From: Archivesica marissinica
Taxonomy: Eukaryota; Mollusca; Bivalvia; Venerida; Vesicomyidae
NCBI GenBank assembly: GCA_014843695.1
Contig: CM026397.1
Location: 45,147,272 to 45,211,271, forward strand
Length of the DNA stretch: 64,000 nt
Direction of reading: 5' to 3'
Part shown: piece after piece, positions 52,717 through 63,639 of the stretch
Layout of the letters: every line of letters starts with the position of its first letter
How positions within the stretch are numbered: the first letter of the stretch is position 1
The notes under the pieces: model-generated
The model's database searches: none
Seen by the model: only the letters and a program-made list of their open reading frames with translations
Told to the model about the DNA's origin: nothing
Position numbers and translations under genes: made by a program

Positions 52717-53344
52717 CTGTGACCATGTTTCGCACTCATTTTTCCATTGTTTTTTGAGAGTGAGATTTTGTTTAATATATTTGTTCTAAATGTAAACTTT
52801 TGTTGTTCTAGTATTAATTTCTATCTATATATATATATCATACTGAAATGCATCAATTTACAATTTTTAAAGAGAGCATAAATGACGTCACAAGACTACA
52901 AAATGCTAGTAAAATTATGTCACGTTTTACATCACACGCTATACCATGTTTTATTGCGGATTTAAGCACAGTTGCAGTCATGTTAGATCAGACATCTAGA
53001 CTCTGAACCAAGTACTGTTCCTCGTTTCTTTCTCAGATGACTCAAAATTTACATGTTGATTTGCCAAAATCCTCATTTCGTAGATATATGCTGGTCGCTC
53101 ATTCATACACAGGCCGACAGTCGTCGATACGAACGTTGCTTTTATTGTATAGTTAAAAACTATGATGGCTAGGTAAGCATATTGTATAAACCTGCAGGAA
53201 TCCCGAGTGAATGGTGTTCCATGTCGATACTAGATATATGCATACATGTAGAGAAACCTCTTATATTTTTTGTAATACATAATTATATATAACTAGAGAA
53301 GCAGAATATGAAATGTTAAATTTATAGTGCTTATAACGTGTTTC
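52717..53344. other. Intergenic or 5' intron of gene 2, no exon established
   Basis: A donor-like ATGGCTAG|GTAAGC occurs at 53164-53177 but the preceding frame gives no signal peptide, so no exon is called. Confidence 0.4.
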
Positions 53345-53457
53345 TAGGTTACAATATGTGCTTCTCATGCCTGGGGGGTAGCAATATGTGCTTCTCATGC
53401 TGGGGGGTAGCAATATGTGCTTCTCATGCTTGGGGGGTAGCAATATGTGCTTCTCAT
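53345..53457. repeat. 29-bp array running into the gap
   Basis: Four units of CAATATGTGCTTCTCATGCT plus TGGGGGGTAG before the run of N. The array presumably continues into the missing sequence. Confidence 0.88.
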
Positions 53458-54457
53458 NNNNNNNNNNNNNNNNNNNNNNNNNNNNNNNNNNNNNNNNNNN
53501 NNNNNNNNNNNNNNNNNNNNNNNNNNNNNNNNNNNNNNNNNNNNNNNNNNNNNNNNNNNNNNNNNNNNNNNNNNNNNNNNNNNNNNNNNNNNNNNNNNNN
53601 NNNNNNNNNNNNNNNNNNNNNNNNNNNNNNNNNNNNNNNNNNNNNNNNNNNNNNNNNNNNNNNNNNNNNNNNNNNNNNNNNNNNNNNNNNNNNNNNNNNN
53701 NNNNNNNNNNNNNNNNNNNNNNNNNNNNNNNNNNNNNNNNNNNNNNNNNNNNNNNNNNNNNNNNNNNNNNNNNNNNNNNNNNNNNNNNNNNNNNNNNNNN
53801 NNNNNNNNNNNNNNNNNNNNNNNNNNNNNNNNNNNNNNNNNNNNNNNNNNNNNNNNNNNNNNNNNNNNNNNNNNNNNNNNNNNNNNNNNNNNNNNNNNNN
53901 NNNNNNNNNNNNNNNNNNNNNNNNNNNNNNNNNNNNNNNNNNNNNNNNNNNNNNNNNNNNNNNNNNNNNNNNNNNNNNNNNNNNNNNNNNNNNNNNNNNN
54001 NNNNNNNNNNNNNNNNNNNNNNNNNNNNNNNNNNNNNNNNNNNNNNNNNNNNNNNNNNNNNNNNNNNNNNNNNNNNNNNNNNNNNNNNNNNNNNNNNNNN
54101 NNNNNNNNNNNNNNNNNNNNNNNNNNNNNNNNNNNNNNNNNNNNNNNNNNNNNNNNNNNNNNNNNNNNNNNNNNNNNNNNNNNNNNNNNNNNNNNNNNNN
54201 NNNNNNNNNNNNNNNNNNNNNNNNNNNNNNNNNNNNNNNNNNNNNNNNNNNNNNNNNNNNNNNNNNNNNNNNNNNNNNNNNNNNNNNNNNNNNNNNNNNN
54301 NNNNNNNNNNNNNNNNNNNNNNNNNNNNNNNNNNNNNNNNNNNNNNNNNNNNNNNNNNNNNNNNNNNNNNNNNNNNNNNNNNNNNNNNNNNNNNNNNNNN
54401 NNNNNNNNNNNNNNNNNNNNNNNNNNNNNNNNNNNNNNNNNNNNNNNNNNNNNNNNN
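53458..54457. other. Assembly gap of 1000 N
   Basis: Exactly 1000 undetermined bases, with different tandem arrays on each side (29-bp left, 26- to 28-bp right). A round number suggests a placeholder of unknown true size. Missing 5' exons of the membrane-protein gene could lie here. Confidence 0.99.
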
Positions 54458-56226
54458 TTCTACATATACTTGCATGTTTACTATTTCTACATATACTTGT
54501 ACTGTTTACTATTTCTACATATACTTGCACTGTTTACTATTTCTACATATACTTGTACTGTTTACTATTTCTACATATACTTGCACTGTTTACTATTTCT
54601 ACATATACTTGCACTGTTTACTATTTCTACATATACTTGCACTGTTTACTATTTCTACATATACTTGCACTGTTTACTATTTCTACATATACTTGCACTG
54701 TTTACTATTTCTACATATACTTGTACTGTTTACTATTTCTACATATACTTGCATGTTTACTATTTCTACATATACTTGCATGTTTACTATTTCTACATAT
54801 ACTTGCATGTTTACTATTTCTACATATTTGCATGTTTACTATTCTACATATACTTGCACTGTTTACTATTTCTACATATACTTGTACTGTTTACTATTTC
54901 TACATATACTTGCATGTTTACTATTTCTACATATACTTGTACTGTTTACTATTCTACATACTTGCATGTTTACTATTCTACATATACTTGTACTGTTTAC
55001 TATTTCTACATATACTTGCATGTTTACTATTTCTACATATACTGTACTGTTTACTATTTCTACATATACTTGCATGTTTACTATTTCTACATATACTTGC
55101 ACTGTTTACTATTTCTACATATACTTGCATGTTTACTATTTCTACATATACTTGCATGTTTACTATTTCTACATATACTTGCATGTTTACTATTTCTACA
55201 TATACTTGCATGTTTACTATTTCTACATATACTTGCATGTTTACTATTTCTACATATACTTGCATGTTTACTATTTCTACATATACTTGCATGTTTACTA
55301 TTTCTACATATACTTGCACTGTTTACTATTTCTACATATACTTGCATGTTTACTATTTCTACATATACTTGTACTGTTTACTATTTCTACATATACTTGC
55401 ACTGTTTACTATTTCTACATATACTTGCATGTTTACTATTTCTACATATACTTGCACTGTTTACTATTTCTACATATACTTGTACTGTTTACTATTTCTA
55501 CATATACTTGTACTGTTTACTATTTCTACATATACTTGCATGTTTACTATTTCTACATATACTTGCATGTTTACTATTTCTACATATACTTGTACTGTTT
55601 ACTATTTCTACATATACTTGCACTGTTTACTATTTCTACATTACTTGTACTGTTTACTATTTCTACATATACTTGCACTGTTACTATTTCTACATATACT
55701 TGCACTGTTTACTATTCTACATATACTTGTACTGTTTACTATTTCTACATATACTTGTACTGTTACTATTTCTACATATACTTGCATGTTTACTATTTTA
55801 CATATACTTGCACTGTTTACTATTTACATATACTTGTACTGTTACTATTTCTACATATACTTGTACTGTTTACTATTTCTACATATACTTGTACTGTTTA
55901 CTATTTTACATATACTTGCATGTTTACTATTTCTACATATACTTGCATGTTTACTATTTCTACATATACTTGCATGTTTACTATTTCTACATATACTTGC
56001 ATGTTTACTATTTCTACATATACTTGCATGTTTACTATTTCTACATATACTTGCACTGTTTACTATTTCTACATATACTTGTACTGTTTACTATTTCTAC
56101 ATATACTTGTATGTTTACTATTTCTACATATACTTGCACTGTTTACTATTTCTACATATACTTGCATGTTTACTATTTCTACATATACTTGCACTGTTTA
56201 CTATTTCTACATATACTTGCATGTTT
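54458..56226. repeat. 26- to 28-bp array
   Basis: About 65 units of TTTCTACATATACTTGCA followed by TGTTTACTA or CTGTTTACTA. The long open frames across the gap (YFYIYLHCLLFLHILA) come from this array. It ends 29 bp before the first exon of the membrane-protein gene. Confidence 0.95.
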
Positions 56227-56255
56227 ATAAATGTTATGTCAAATAAATATTTCAG

Positions 56256-56336
56256 GTGTGGATGCATTACCAAATAGCACACAATCAAGTGGCCAGTTGC
56301 CCGTTTCTACAACCAAACATCCGGGTACTTGGCAAC
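56256..56336 (+). CDS. Membrane-protein gene, exon A: extracellular stalk
   Basis: An 81-nt exon after AAATATTTCAG and before GTATGT, phase 1 in and phase 1 out, as is usual for extracellular exons. It encodes GVDALPNSTQSSGQLPVSTT and KHPGTWQ: Ser/Thr-rich, with one N-glycosylation sequon (NST). It is inferred to be the membrane-proximal stalk because the next in-phase exon encodes the transmembrane helix. If its donor were ignored, translation would stop two codons later at 56343-56345. Confidence 0.72.
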
Positions 56337-56436
56337 GTATGTAGACTAACACGTGATATGTTTTGTTCCATAGATACAAAACGCTGGTAACACCTAATGG
56401 TGCTGTTTCTAAAAATAATTATTATTGTAAAATACA

Positions 56437-56706
56437 CCTGACGAATGGTGTGTTACCACTGGACTGGTAATCCAGGGATCCTAGGTTCGATCCCCCGTCT
56501 GACCCTGATAAAATTAACAGTCTTTCAGATGAGACCTTAAATCGCATGTCGGTGCTGTAAGCCATGCACGTAAAAGAACCAGAGGAGACTCTGGAGTGGG
56601 TCTCTGTCTGTATCATTGCACTATCCTCCAATAATCTAAAATGACTAACCTCGTCGGGAGGCGTCGCTCATGTGGGCAACCGGTAGCGACGATAAATAAA
56701 CGTAGA
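56437..56706 (+). mobile_element. SINE family B, complete
   Basis: Plus-strand copy with tRNA-like head (TTACCACTGGACTGGTAATC) and B-box GGTTCGATCCC at 56484-56494, middle AGAGGAGACTCTGGAGTGGG, and 3' end CAACCGGTAGCGACGATAAA. It gives the orientation for the family. Confidence 0.87.
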
Positions 56707-56829
56707 ACACACACAAAACTGTTTAGACAGAGAATGAAATAGTACAGACACTTTGCAACAACAGCATCCCACGTATCTTAATTTTAATTAACTGCTCAAT
56801 ATTACCATAAAGTACTATTTAAAGTACGA

Positions 56830-57010
56830 TTTATACGGTGGTTACGTGTTCGAGCCACGCTCAGGCCATGTCTCATTTACATGAACAAGTTGACAGTTTC
56901 TTACGGATGGTGCACCAAGTACTGGTTAATCTCTGGCGGCTGCCAATGAAAGGTGCTGCTAGGTAAACTGTCTCATATGGGCAATCTGTAGCGGCGTTAA
57001 ATAAACAAAT
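56830..57010 (+). mobile_element. SINE family D, partial
   Basis: Starts with a B-box-like GTGTTCGAGCCACGCTC and continues GATGGTGCACCAAGTACTGG, GTAGCGGCGTTAAATAAAC. The body matches 45490-45600. Confidence 0.65.
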
Positions 57011-57023
57011 ATTGTCCTAAAAA

Positions 57024-57226
57024 ATGCCACCAGCTCAGTCACACGTTTGGAAAAACGTCAATCGCTCTGAGAATAAGACGACTGCTGAGTGTAACCTATG
57101 CAAATCGGATTTAACATATTCGGGTACAACATCAATCTGAATAATCATTTGAAAAACAAACATCTTTCAACGGAAAGCAGTTCAAGTGACAATGGTTTCA
57201 TGGTTTCATTTGTGAAAACGCCCATG
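57024..57226 (+). pseudogene. BED zinc-finger fragment of a hAT-type transposase
   Basis: Begins MPPAQSHVWKNVNRSENKTT and continues AECNLCKSDLTYSGTTS; after a frameshift near 57140 it resumes NLNNHLKNKHLSTESSSSD. The spacing C-x2-C ... H-x4-H with W upstream is a BED finger, the DNA-binding domain at the N terminus of hAT transposases. The catalytic part is absent. About 130 bp downstream, CGTTATTCGTTGCCATCCCT at 57356-57375 resembles a hAT terminal repeat read outward. Confidence 0.75.
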
Positions 57227-57482
57227 CATGTACAGTGGCCGATAACAAGAACTGAATGAGTCGTCGTCATATTTACATGGCCTTACAGGAAGAAGATGAC
57301 GTTTATTCCATCGAATATTCGAATAACTTCCCGACCGAATATTCGAATAAAAAATCGTTATTCGTTGCCATCCCTAATTATAATAACTTTAGATTGAATA
57401 AGAAAATGACGGGATACGTTTAGTAGAATACTATTGCATCTGGTCTATCGGATGCATGATTATATGTTTTTGATATTTTCAG

Positions 57483-57561
57483 TTGTGACGTACGTTCTGT
57501 CGGGAACCACTGCCTTGTTATGTGTTGCCTTCATGCTATCCATACTATGTGTATGTAAACT
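57483..57561 (+). CDS. Membrane-protein gene, exon B: transmembrane helix
   Basis: A 79-nt exon after TTGATATTTTCAG and before GTAAGT. Joined in phase it encodes LVTYVLSGTTALLCVAFMLS and ILCVCK, about 24 uncharged residues, then LRRRK from the next exon. That is a single transmembrane helix followed by a basic stop-transfer sequence, so the C terminus is cytoplasmic. The C-V-C near the inner face could be palmitoylated (inference). Confidence 0.85.
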
Positions 57562-57824
57562 GTAAGTAGATACCATTTCACTTTATAAAACACAATGGCA
57601 ATATGAAATAAATGGGAATCTGATAAGTTTAACCAAACGTATCCATAACACGGTGCCTTCTGTAAATGTTTAATGATGTCTATGACCGCGTACTTATCAA
57701 TTGGAAAGTTATGTTTGTTCAAAGTTGGTGGATGAGTTAAAACTGCTTCGTATTTTAAAACTGGATTATTGAGAAATTGTACGTAAACGTATGCAGGGAT
57801 AATTTACTTATTTCCAATGTTACT

Positions 57825-58005
57825 AATGTGAGGAAGACCCCAGGTGCCCATTCGGGTAGAACCATCGATCTTCGGCAAGTTATGTGGATAGTTTACTCCC
57901 CTGAAAGAATTCGAATCCCCCAGTTTCGATTCAAACCTCCAGCGGTGAGGGTAAGTTTCATTAAGTATACGACCGTAACTACTCGGCCGCGGTGTCACCC
58001 CCACA
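57825..58005 (-). mobile_element. SINE family C, reverse copy
   Basis: Read on the minus strand: GCGGCCGAGTAGTTACGGTC, B-box-like GAGGTTTGAATCGAAACTGG, then AATTCTTTCAGGGGAGTAAA. It accounts for the open frame through this region. Confidence 0.72.
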
Positions 58006-58076
58006 CACCCCACACCCCACACCCACACATCCCCCCACACACCCCACACCCCCACACCCCCACCCCCCCACACAAA
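57996..58076. repeat. CA/CCCCA low-complexity tract
   Basis: About 80 bp of CACACCCC-type sequence directly beside the SINE head. The complementary strand is G-rich with runs of three to eight G, so it could form a G-quadruplex (inference). Confidence 0.9.
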
Positions 58077-58455
58077 ACGTTAATAAAACACATTTATAAA
58101 TACTTCCTATTAAATATAAAGAATTGCGGAATCTCTTTTCAAACCATCCAATGTTCTGCTCCAGATGAGATCTCTGACATTTAAGTTAGAATTTCTAAAT
58201 TGAGTGATTTGCATAATGTGGCCATACCACCCATATATTAGTTTGGTATTAATTTCATTACGAAAGTTTGGAATCTCTTTTCAAACCCTATACGGTTCTG
58301 TCTCGGAAGAGGTCTCTGACATTTAAGTTAGAAATGATCGTACTAATCACAAATGTTATGTGTACATACTATAGTATTGTGAATCGGAATATTTATCTAG
58401 TACATGCACATTTAATATACATCGTGATCAGGTTATTGTGAGCCTATTATATCTA

Positions 58456-58830
58456 ATGTGTGTTTTGGAACACTTTGTTTTGAGATACTCTGCATGCTAT
58501 TGTGTTTTGGAACACCTTGTTTTGAGATACTCTGCATACTATTGTGTTTTGGAACACTTGTTTTGAGATACTCTGCATGCTATTGGTTTGGTTGTTTTGT
58601 GTATTGTGTTTTGGAACACCTTGTTTTGAGATACTCTGCATGCTATTGTGTTTTGGAACACCTTGTTTTGAGATACTCTGCATGCTATTGTGTTTTGGAA
58701 CACCTTGTTTTGAGATACTCTGCATGCTATTGTGTTTTGGAACACCTTGTTTTGAGATACTCTGCATGCTATTGTGTTTTGGAACACCTTGTTTTGAGAT
58801 ACTCTGCATGCTATTGTGTTTTAAAACATT
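58456..58830. repeat. 42-bp array in the membrane-protein gene
   Basis: About nine units of TGTTTTGGAACACCTTGTTT plus TGAGATACTCTGCATGCTAT. It lies in the intron between exons B and C. Open frames on both strands (LVLRYSACYCVLEH, ACRVSQNKVFQNT) follow from the unit being 14 codons long. Confidence 0.94.
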
Positions 58831-59555
58831 TGATAAATATTTCATTGAATTCATTCCATCGGGGCAATCATTGCATTTTAACTCTATTTACATGCCATAG
58901 GCCTAATCTAATCAGTTTGATTTGTGAACACGTTATTATCTGATGCAGGTACTGTCTATCTGTACTCGAGAACATATACACCGTATCAGTAGGCCCCCGC
59001 TATCATATATACATTACTAATCAACGCATGCATATACACATGTACATTACATATTAGTAACGTTAGCATTCGCAATATCAAATAAATCAATACACTAATG
59101 TTTCCTAACAGTTTCCCCATTCGTCATATGAAAAAAAGTGTCGAAGTAGCATTGGTGCAATTCTAATTTAATTCAATTCAGGTTTATTCAGCATATTCAA
59201 TCAATATACATAACCTAAAATAGTCATTTAAATGTTAACTATTTTCTTTTCAACATCCATAACTATTTATTCATTAATTCCATAAATTGTTGTTCACATA
59301 TAAATTTGAAATTGCTTAGCATATACCTTGAATATATTCCACGTATTTCCATTGTTACCTATATTAGTATCCTGTATATCAACCAAGTATAAACGTTTTA
59401 TTTCCTTCTAACCCATTTGCCGTTGTTACTTTATATGTAAAATGTTCGTTTTTTGCATTTAAATATACTGAAATAAATAATGTTTAAACTAATCACTTTG
59501 TTCTGCCAATGAGTCATCATAATGAGCATAACGTATATAAGTATACTATCTACAG
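58831..59555. other. Intron, nothing recognised
   Basis: AT-rich intron between the 42-bp array and exon C. Confidence 0.5.
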
Positions 59556-61977
59556 GAGACGTAAGCTTCAACAAGCCACAAAGACGTTGTATCCGATATC
59601 TCCTGGTCTGGAAGATGGCCGTGCATATCTGGATCTTACACCAGGAAAAAAGAAAAATAAGAAAGATGTCAGAGTGGAACTGACACGTATCACTCCGGAG
59701 TACCATGAAGAAGTAATCGACAGTCCTACATTCTCTCCAGAGAATCCAACGTTCTCGTCGTCTCTACCGGTGGTGCTAAAGCGAACAACGGATAACCGGG
59801 ATTCTCAACCGCCTACGGACTCACCAACACAGAGAAACCCACCCGACGATGTACCCCAATTGCCAGTTAGAGTAAAGCATAATATTATACTAGCGAAATC
59901 AAAGCAAGTAAACGAACGGAAAAAACACAGTAAAGCCCAGGGGAATACAGAAGATAAGAAATTGCAAGCTTCTAAATCAAGTGATAAAAGTATTTGTACA
60001 GATAATCCAGCTTTCGAAGCTGATGAGATACACGATAGAACAGAGCCGCAAAACAAGAAGTCGTCGAATGCAAAATATGGTCTTTATGATGATGATGATA
60101 ACGTGTATGACACGTGTGGGGACTATGTCCTCCCTGAGAGTAGTGAGCTGGCAAGTGGTGTGTTTGCCATTGACGGAGTAGATGATATTGATATGGAAGA
60201 GCCAAGACCTTATGAGGAACCCGTAAAGTCATCAGTGGCAGCTAGAGTTGTTGAAGAATTCCATCGACAAGGATCAACAACAGGCCTACCAGATATGCCG
60301 CTGCAAATAATGTCAGATACACAACTGACGCAAGAGGTTCCATTGCAGGTGGCTGATGAAAGCACATACGAACAATACTTTGATATTGCACGTGGCTTTG
60401 GTGGCGGTCTCCCCAACGCGATTGCTAGTGAAACGTTGGCTGATCTAATGTCCTACGATGATGTAGATACAATGACAGAAAATATGGTACATTATGATGG
60501 TAGTAAGAAAACGAATACTGTCAATAATACTTCGAATAACGAAGACAAACTTGTTTTGGATGACCATAGCATACCTGCATCAACAGAAGATTCAACTAAT
60601 GGTCTATGTCTGTACACCGATTCAGATATGGATGTTGCCGACATCGACTCTAGCACAGAAAACGACGATGAACCTGGTCTTTATGAAGACTATGAATCTA
60701 GTTATAAAAAATTAAACAGTGACATAAGTGCTGTGAATACCGGAGTTGCAAATAGCAATAGGAGTTCGATTGAATATGAAAATGTGAAAGATTATATATT
60801 GAAAAATGGAATGCATACCCAAAGTTTGAATAATGACAGAAGCAATGCAACAGAAAACGGTACCCTTCCAATAGTGCCACCAAGAAGAGATATTTTAAGA
60901 AAATACTCTGGGAATGAAACTGATGTCGGGAGTTTCGATAACATGTTTTTAGCTGGCGCCAGTCCTGAATCGTTCAGCCCGATACCAGTTCTAAGCACAC
61001 TTACGGCACACATCGAACATGAAACTGAGGTTGAAATGAGGCCCGGAAGGAGAGTCAACAAACACGAAAGCGTACAAGATAGAGATTCTTACCATCTCTT
61101 TATGGAAGACCAAACGATGATACTCAATGAAACAATCAGCAAACGCATCTCAGTGGCTGGTATACCAGATCTGTCAAGCCTGGGTATATCTGCTCAGGGT
61201 AGAAGCCCAAAGACAAGCACAGATTGGAGTGCCCTTACTAGCACGAAGTCGGGATTATTGACACATTCAGAATCGGGCGACACGAAATCTACACAAGACG
61301 ACAAAGACCAGATTGAAATGTTTAATGGAGACATTTCGAAAACGGCAGTAGATATATTAAAAACTGGTACCGTTGACACGGACCCGTTTGAAATGTTCAA
61401 TGGGAGTGTTCCGAGAACAGATGGAGACAACATGAAGAATGACACAGGCAACACAGACACGTTTGAAATGTTCAATGGAAGTGTTCCGAGAACAGATGGA
61501 GACAACATGAAGAATGACACAGGCAACACAGACACGTTTGAAATGTTCAATGGGAGTGTTCCGAGAGCAGATGGAGACTACATGAAGAATGACACAGGCA
61601 ACACAGACACGTTTGAAATGTTCAATGGAAGTGTTCCGAGAACAGATGGCGACTACATGAGCAATGACACAGGCAACACAGACACGTTTGAAATGTTCAA
61701 TGGGAGTGTTCCGAGATCAGATGGAGACTACATGAACAATGACACAAGCAACATAGACACGTTTGCAATGTTCAATGGAAGTGTTCCGAGAACAGATGGA
61801 GACTACATGAGCAATGGCACAGGCAACATAGACACGTTTGAAATGTTCAATGGAAGCTTTCAGAGAGCAGATGAAAATGTTGAATGTAACGGTGAAGTGT
61901 CAAGGTCAGACCGTATAACGTCCAGTCAGACCGGCGATATGTTCGATTCTCTAGCGGTATGGGCGCTTGATGAGTAG
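59556..61977 (+). CDS. Membrane-protein gene, exon C: long cytoplasmic tail
   Basis: The terminal exon follows acceptor ATCTACAG; the carried CT plus G makes Leu and leads into RRRKLQQATK. It encodes about 806 tail residues, acidic and polar with no recognised globular domain. Candidate phosphotyrosine sites: YLDL, YGLYDDDDNVYDTCGDYVLP (tail about 170-190), YESSYKKL, and YENVKDYIL (about 405; Y-x-N is a Grb2-SH2-type motif). A proline motif VPPRRDILRKY (about 437) could bind SH3. From about tail residue 587, EMFNG recurs eight times with a 25-residue period. The C terminus is LAVWALDE. The architecture suggests a signalling receptor or adhesion protein; the family is not recognised. The first in-frame ATG upstream (59509) is not the start, because the phase joins to the transmembrane exon. 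Confidence 0.88.
61385..61860 (+). repeat. 75-bp coding minisatellite in exon C
   Basis: Six to seven near-identical 75-bp units encoding FEMFNGSVPRTDGDNMKNDT plus GNTDT. Diverged half-units at each end (IEMFNGDISKT before, FEMFNGSFQRADE after) bring the EMFNG count to eight. Differences between units concentrate at two or three codons (T/A/S after PR, N/Y after DGD, K/S/N after M). Confidence 0.93.
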
Positions 61978-62413
61978 CGGGACAATAATGAATAGTGTTA
62001 CGGTCGAACTAAGTGATCATGGACGAAGATGGACCATTGTTGGTAACAATGGTACCATATAGACAAATGTATCACACAAAACAAAGACTTTGTAAATTTA
62101 AACAAAATAATTTATCTAACCAAATCCCTGACAAATTAGCTGTGAAGAATGTATAATTCCAGTACATCCAACAAGTAATCTGTGTATTTATAGCGCTAAA
62201 ATGAATTCAGCTTATTAATTACTAAAGTGGAATTTAACTTGAAAGTACATAGCTTAGCCATGCATGCCTAGTAACATAACTTTTGTTATATATTCGCCAA
62301 CTTATATGCACAGTTGTATACCATTGGAGAGGATTTTTAATATGTTTTTAACTTTCAATCCAATCCACCTAAATACTTTGTATGTTACACTATGTCGAAT
62401 GTTTGATTCTTGA

Positions 62414-62419
62414 AATAAA
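62414..62419 (+). terminator. Poly(A) signal of the membrane-protein gene
   Basis: AATAAA, 437 bp after the stop codon and before the next mobile element. It is the first clear hexamer in a good position. Confidence 0.65.
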
Positions 62420-62620
62420 ATATGTTTAAGCTAACATAACTTTACTACACTTATCCTGTAGATTTTAGATTTTAGACTTATAGTAATCTAAAAAAAAACA
62501 AAAAAACATTTCGAACGGATATAGTTGGTGAAATTAACAGCCTAATATATGTATCTGGTAATATATGTATCTGGTAATACAATATGTATTCTCACTATGT
62601 GCACGTGCCAAGTCAGAGCC

Positions 62621-62854
62621 AACGGAAGTCGTGATAGCGCAGTCGATGCGCGTTCGCTTCAGGTGCGCAATTCCGGAGTTCGAGCCCTGCTGGAGCCGTT
62701 ACGATTGTGCCCTTAGGCAAGGCATTTAAATTCCACGTTGCCTCTTCTCTCTCCCTCGTGGCGATGGATTCCATCAGGAATGAGGTCTCGAGAGTGATTC
62801 ATATAAGTTGTAAGAACTTGTTTCGCAATCGAGCTAAAATAAATTTGTATAAAT
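62621..62854 (+). mobile_element. SINE family A, intact copy with 12-bp target duplication
   Basis: tRNA-like head with A-box region TAGCGCAGTCGATGCG and B-box AGTTCGAGCCC, body CCTTAGGCAAGGCATTTAAA, then CGATGGATTCCATCAGGAAT and tail GAGCTAAAATAAATTTGTAT. The 12 bp CAAGTCAGAGCC flank it at 62609-62620 and 62855-62866. No poly(A) tail; the 3' end is AT-rich and probably shared with a partner LINE (inference). Confidence 0.92.
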
Positions 62855-62914
62855 CAAGTCAGAGCCTATATGCCAGCAGGACTGCATAAAGTGCGATTGC
62901 CATAAGAATTCTTA

Positions 62915-63475
62915 AAATGTTCAAGTCACAGTCTAATGCGCACACATAACGCTGCAAAGTATCTCTGCACAACGTACACGCCAGATGTGCAGGTCACAGT
63001 CTAATGCGCACACAGAACGCTGCAAAGTATCTCTGCACAACGTACACGCCAGATGTGCAGGTCACAGTCTAATGCGCACACAGAACGCTGCAAAGTATCT
63101 CTGCACAACGTACACGCCAGATGTGCAAGTCACAGTCTAATGCGCACACATAACGCTGCAAAGTATCTCTGCACAACGTACACGCCATATGTGCAAGTCA
63201 CAGTCTAATGCGCACATAGAACGCTGCAAAGTATCTCTGCACAACGTACACGCCAGATGTTCAAGTCACAGTCTAATGCGCACATAGAACGCTGCAAAGT
63301 ATCTCTGCACAACGTACACGCCAGATGTTCAAGTCACAGTCTAATGCGCACATAGAACGCTGCAAAGTGTCCAGTGCACAACGTACACGCCAGATGTGCA
63401 AGTCACAGTCTAATGCGCACATAGAACGCTGCAAAGTGTTCAGAGCACAACACATAATGTACAAGTCACAGAACG
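62915..63475. repeat. 68-bp array downstream of the membrane-protein gene
   Basis: About eight units of AAGTCACAGTCTAATGCGCA plus CACAGAACGCTGCAAAGTAT and CTCTGCACAACGTACACGCC. Later units carry AGTGTCCAGTG or AGTGTTCAGAG in place of AGTATCTCTG. Confidence 0.94.
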
Positions 63476-63639
63476 CTACACATCTGTGCACAGACAGAAA
63501 AAACCTCACTGACCACCAGAAGATGAAAACCGAGTCCAAACTGACCAACATTGAATGGGGCCGTTATAGCTTTTGATTCAAAGTAATAAAAGGACTTAAG
63601 TAAGTGAGTGAGGGCTCAACATTCTTCTTCTGTAAAGCA

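Noticed and set aside
53164..53177. Start codon followed by a donor (ATGGCTAG|GTAAGC) as first exon of the membrane-protein gene
   Set aside because: Only a few bases of coding sequence, no signal peptide, and the phase would not obviously fit exon A.
57777..58184. 135-codon plus-strand open frame
   Set aside because: Runs through a reverse SINE-C copy and a CA-rich tract; no family signal, and it lies in the intron between exons B and C.
59509..59555. ATG at 59509 as translation start of the long exon C frame
   Set aside because: The AG at 59554-59555 fits an acceptor in the exact phase needed to follow the transmembrane exon; the residues before it look like translated intron.
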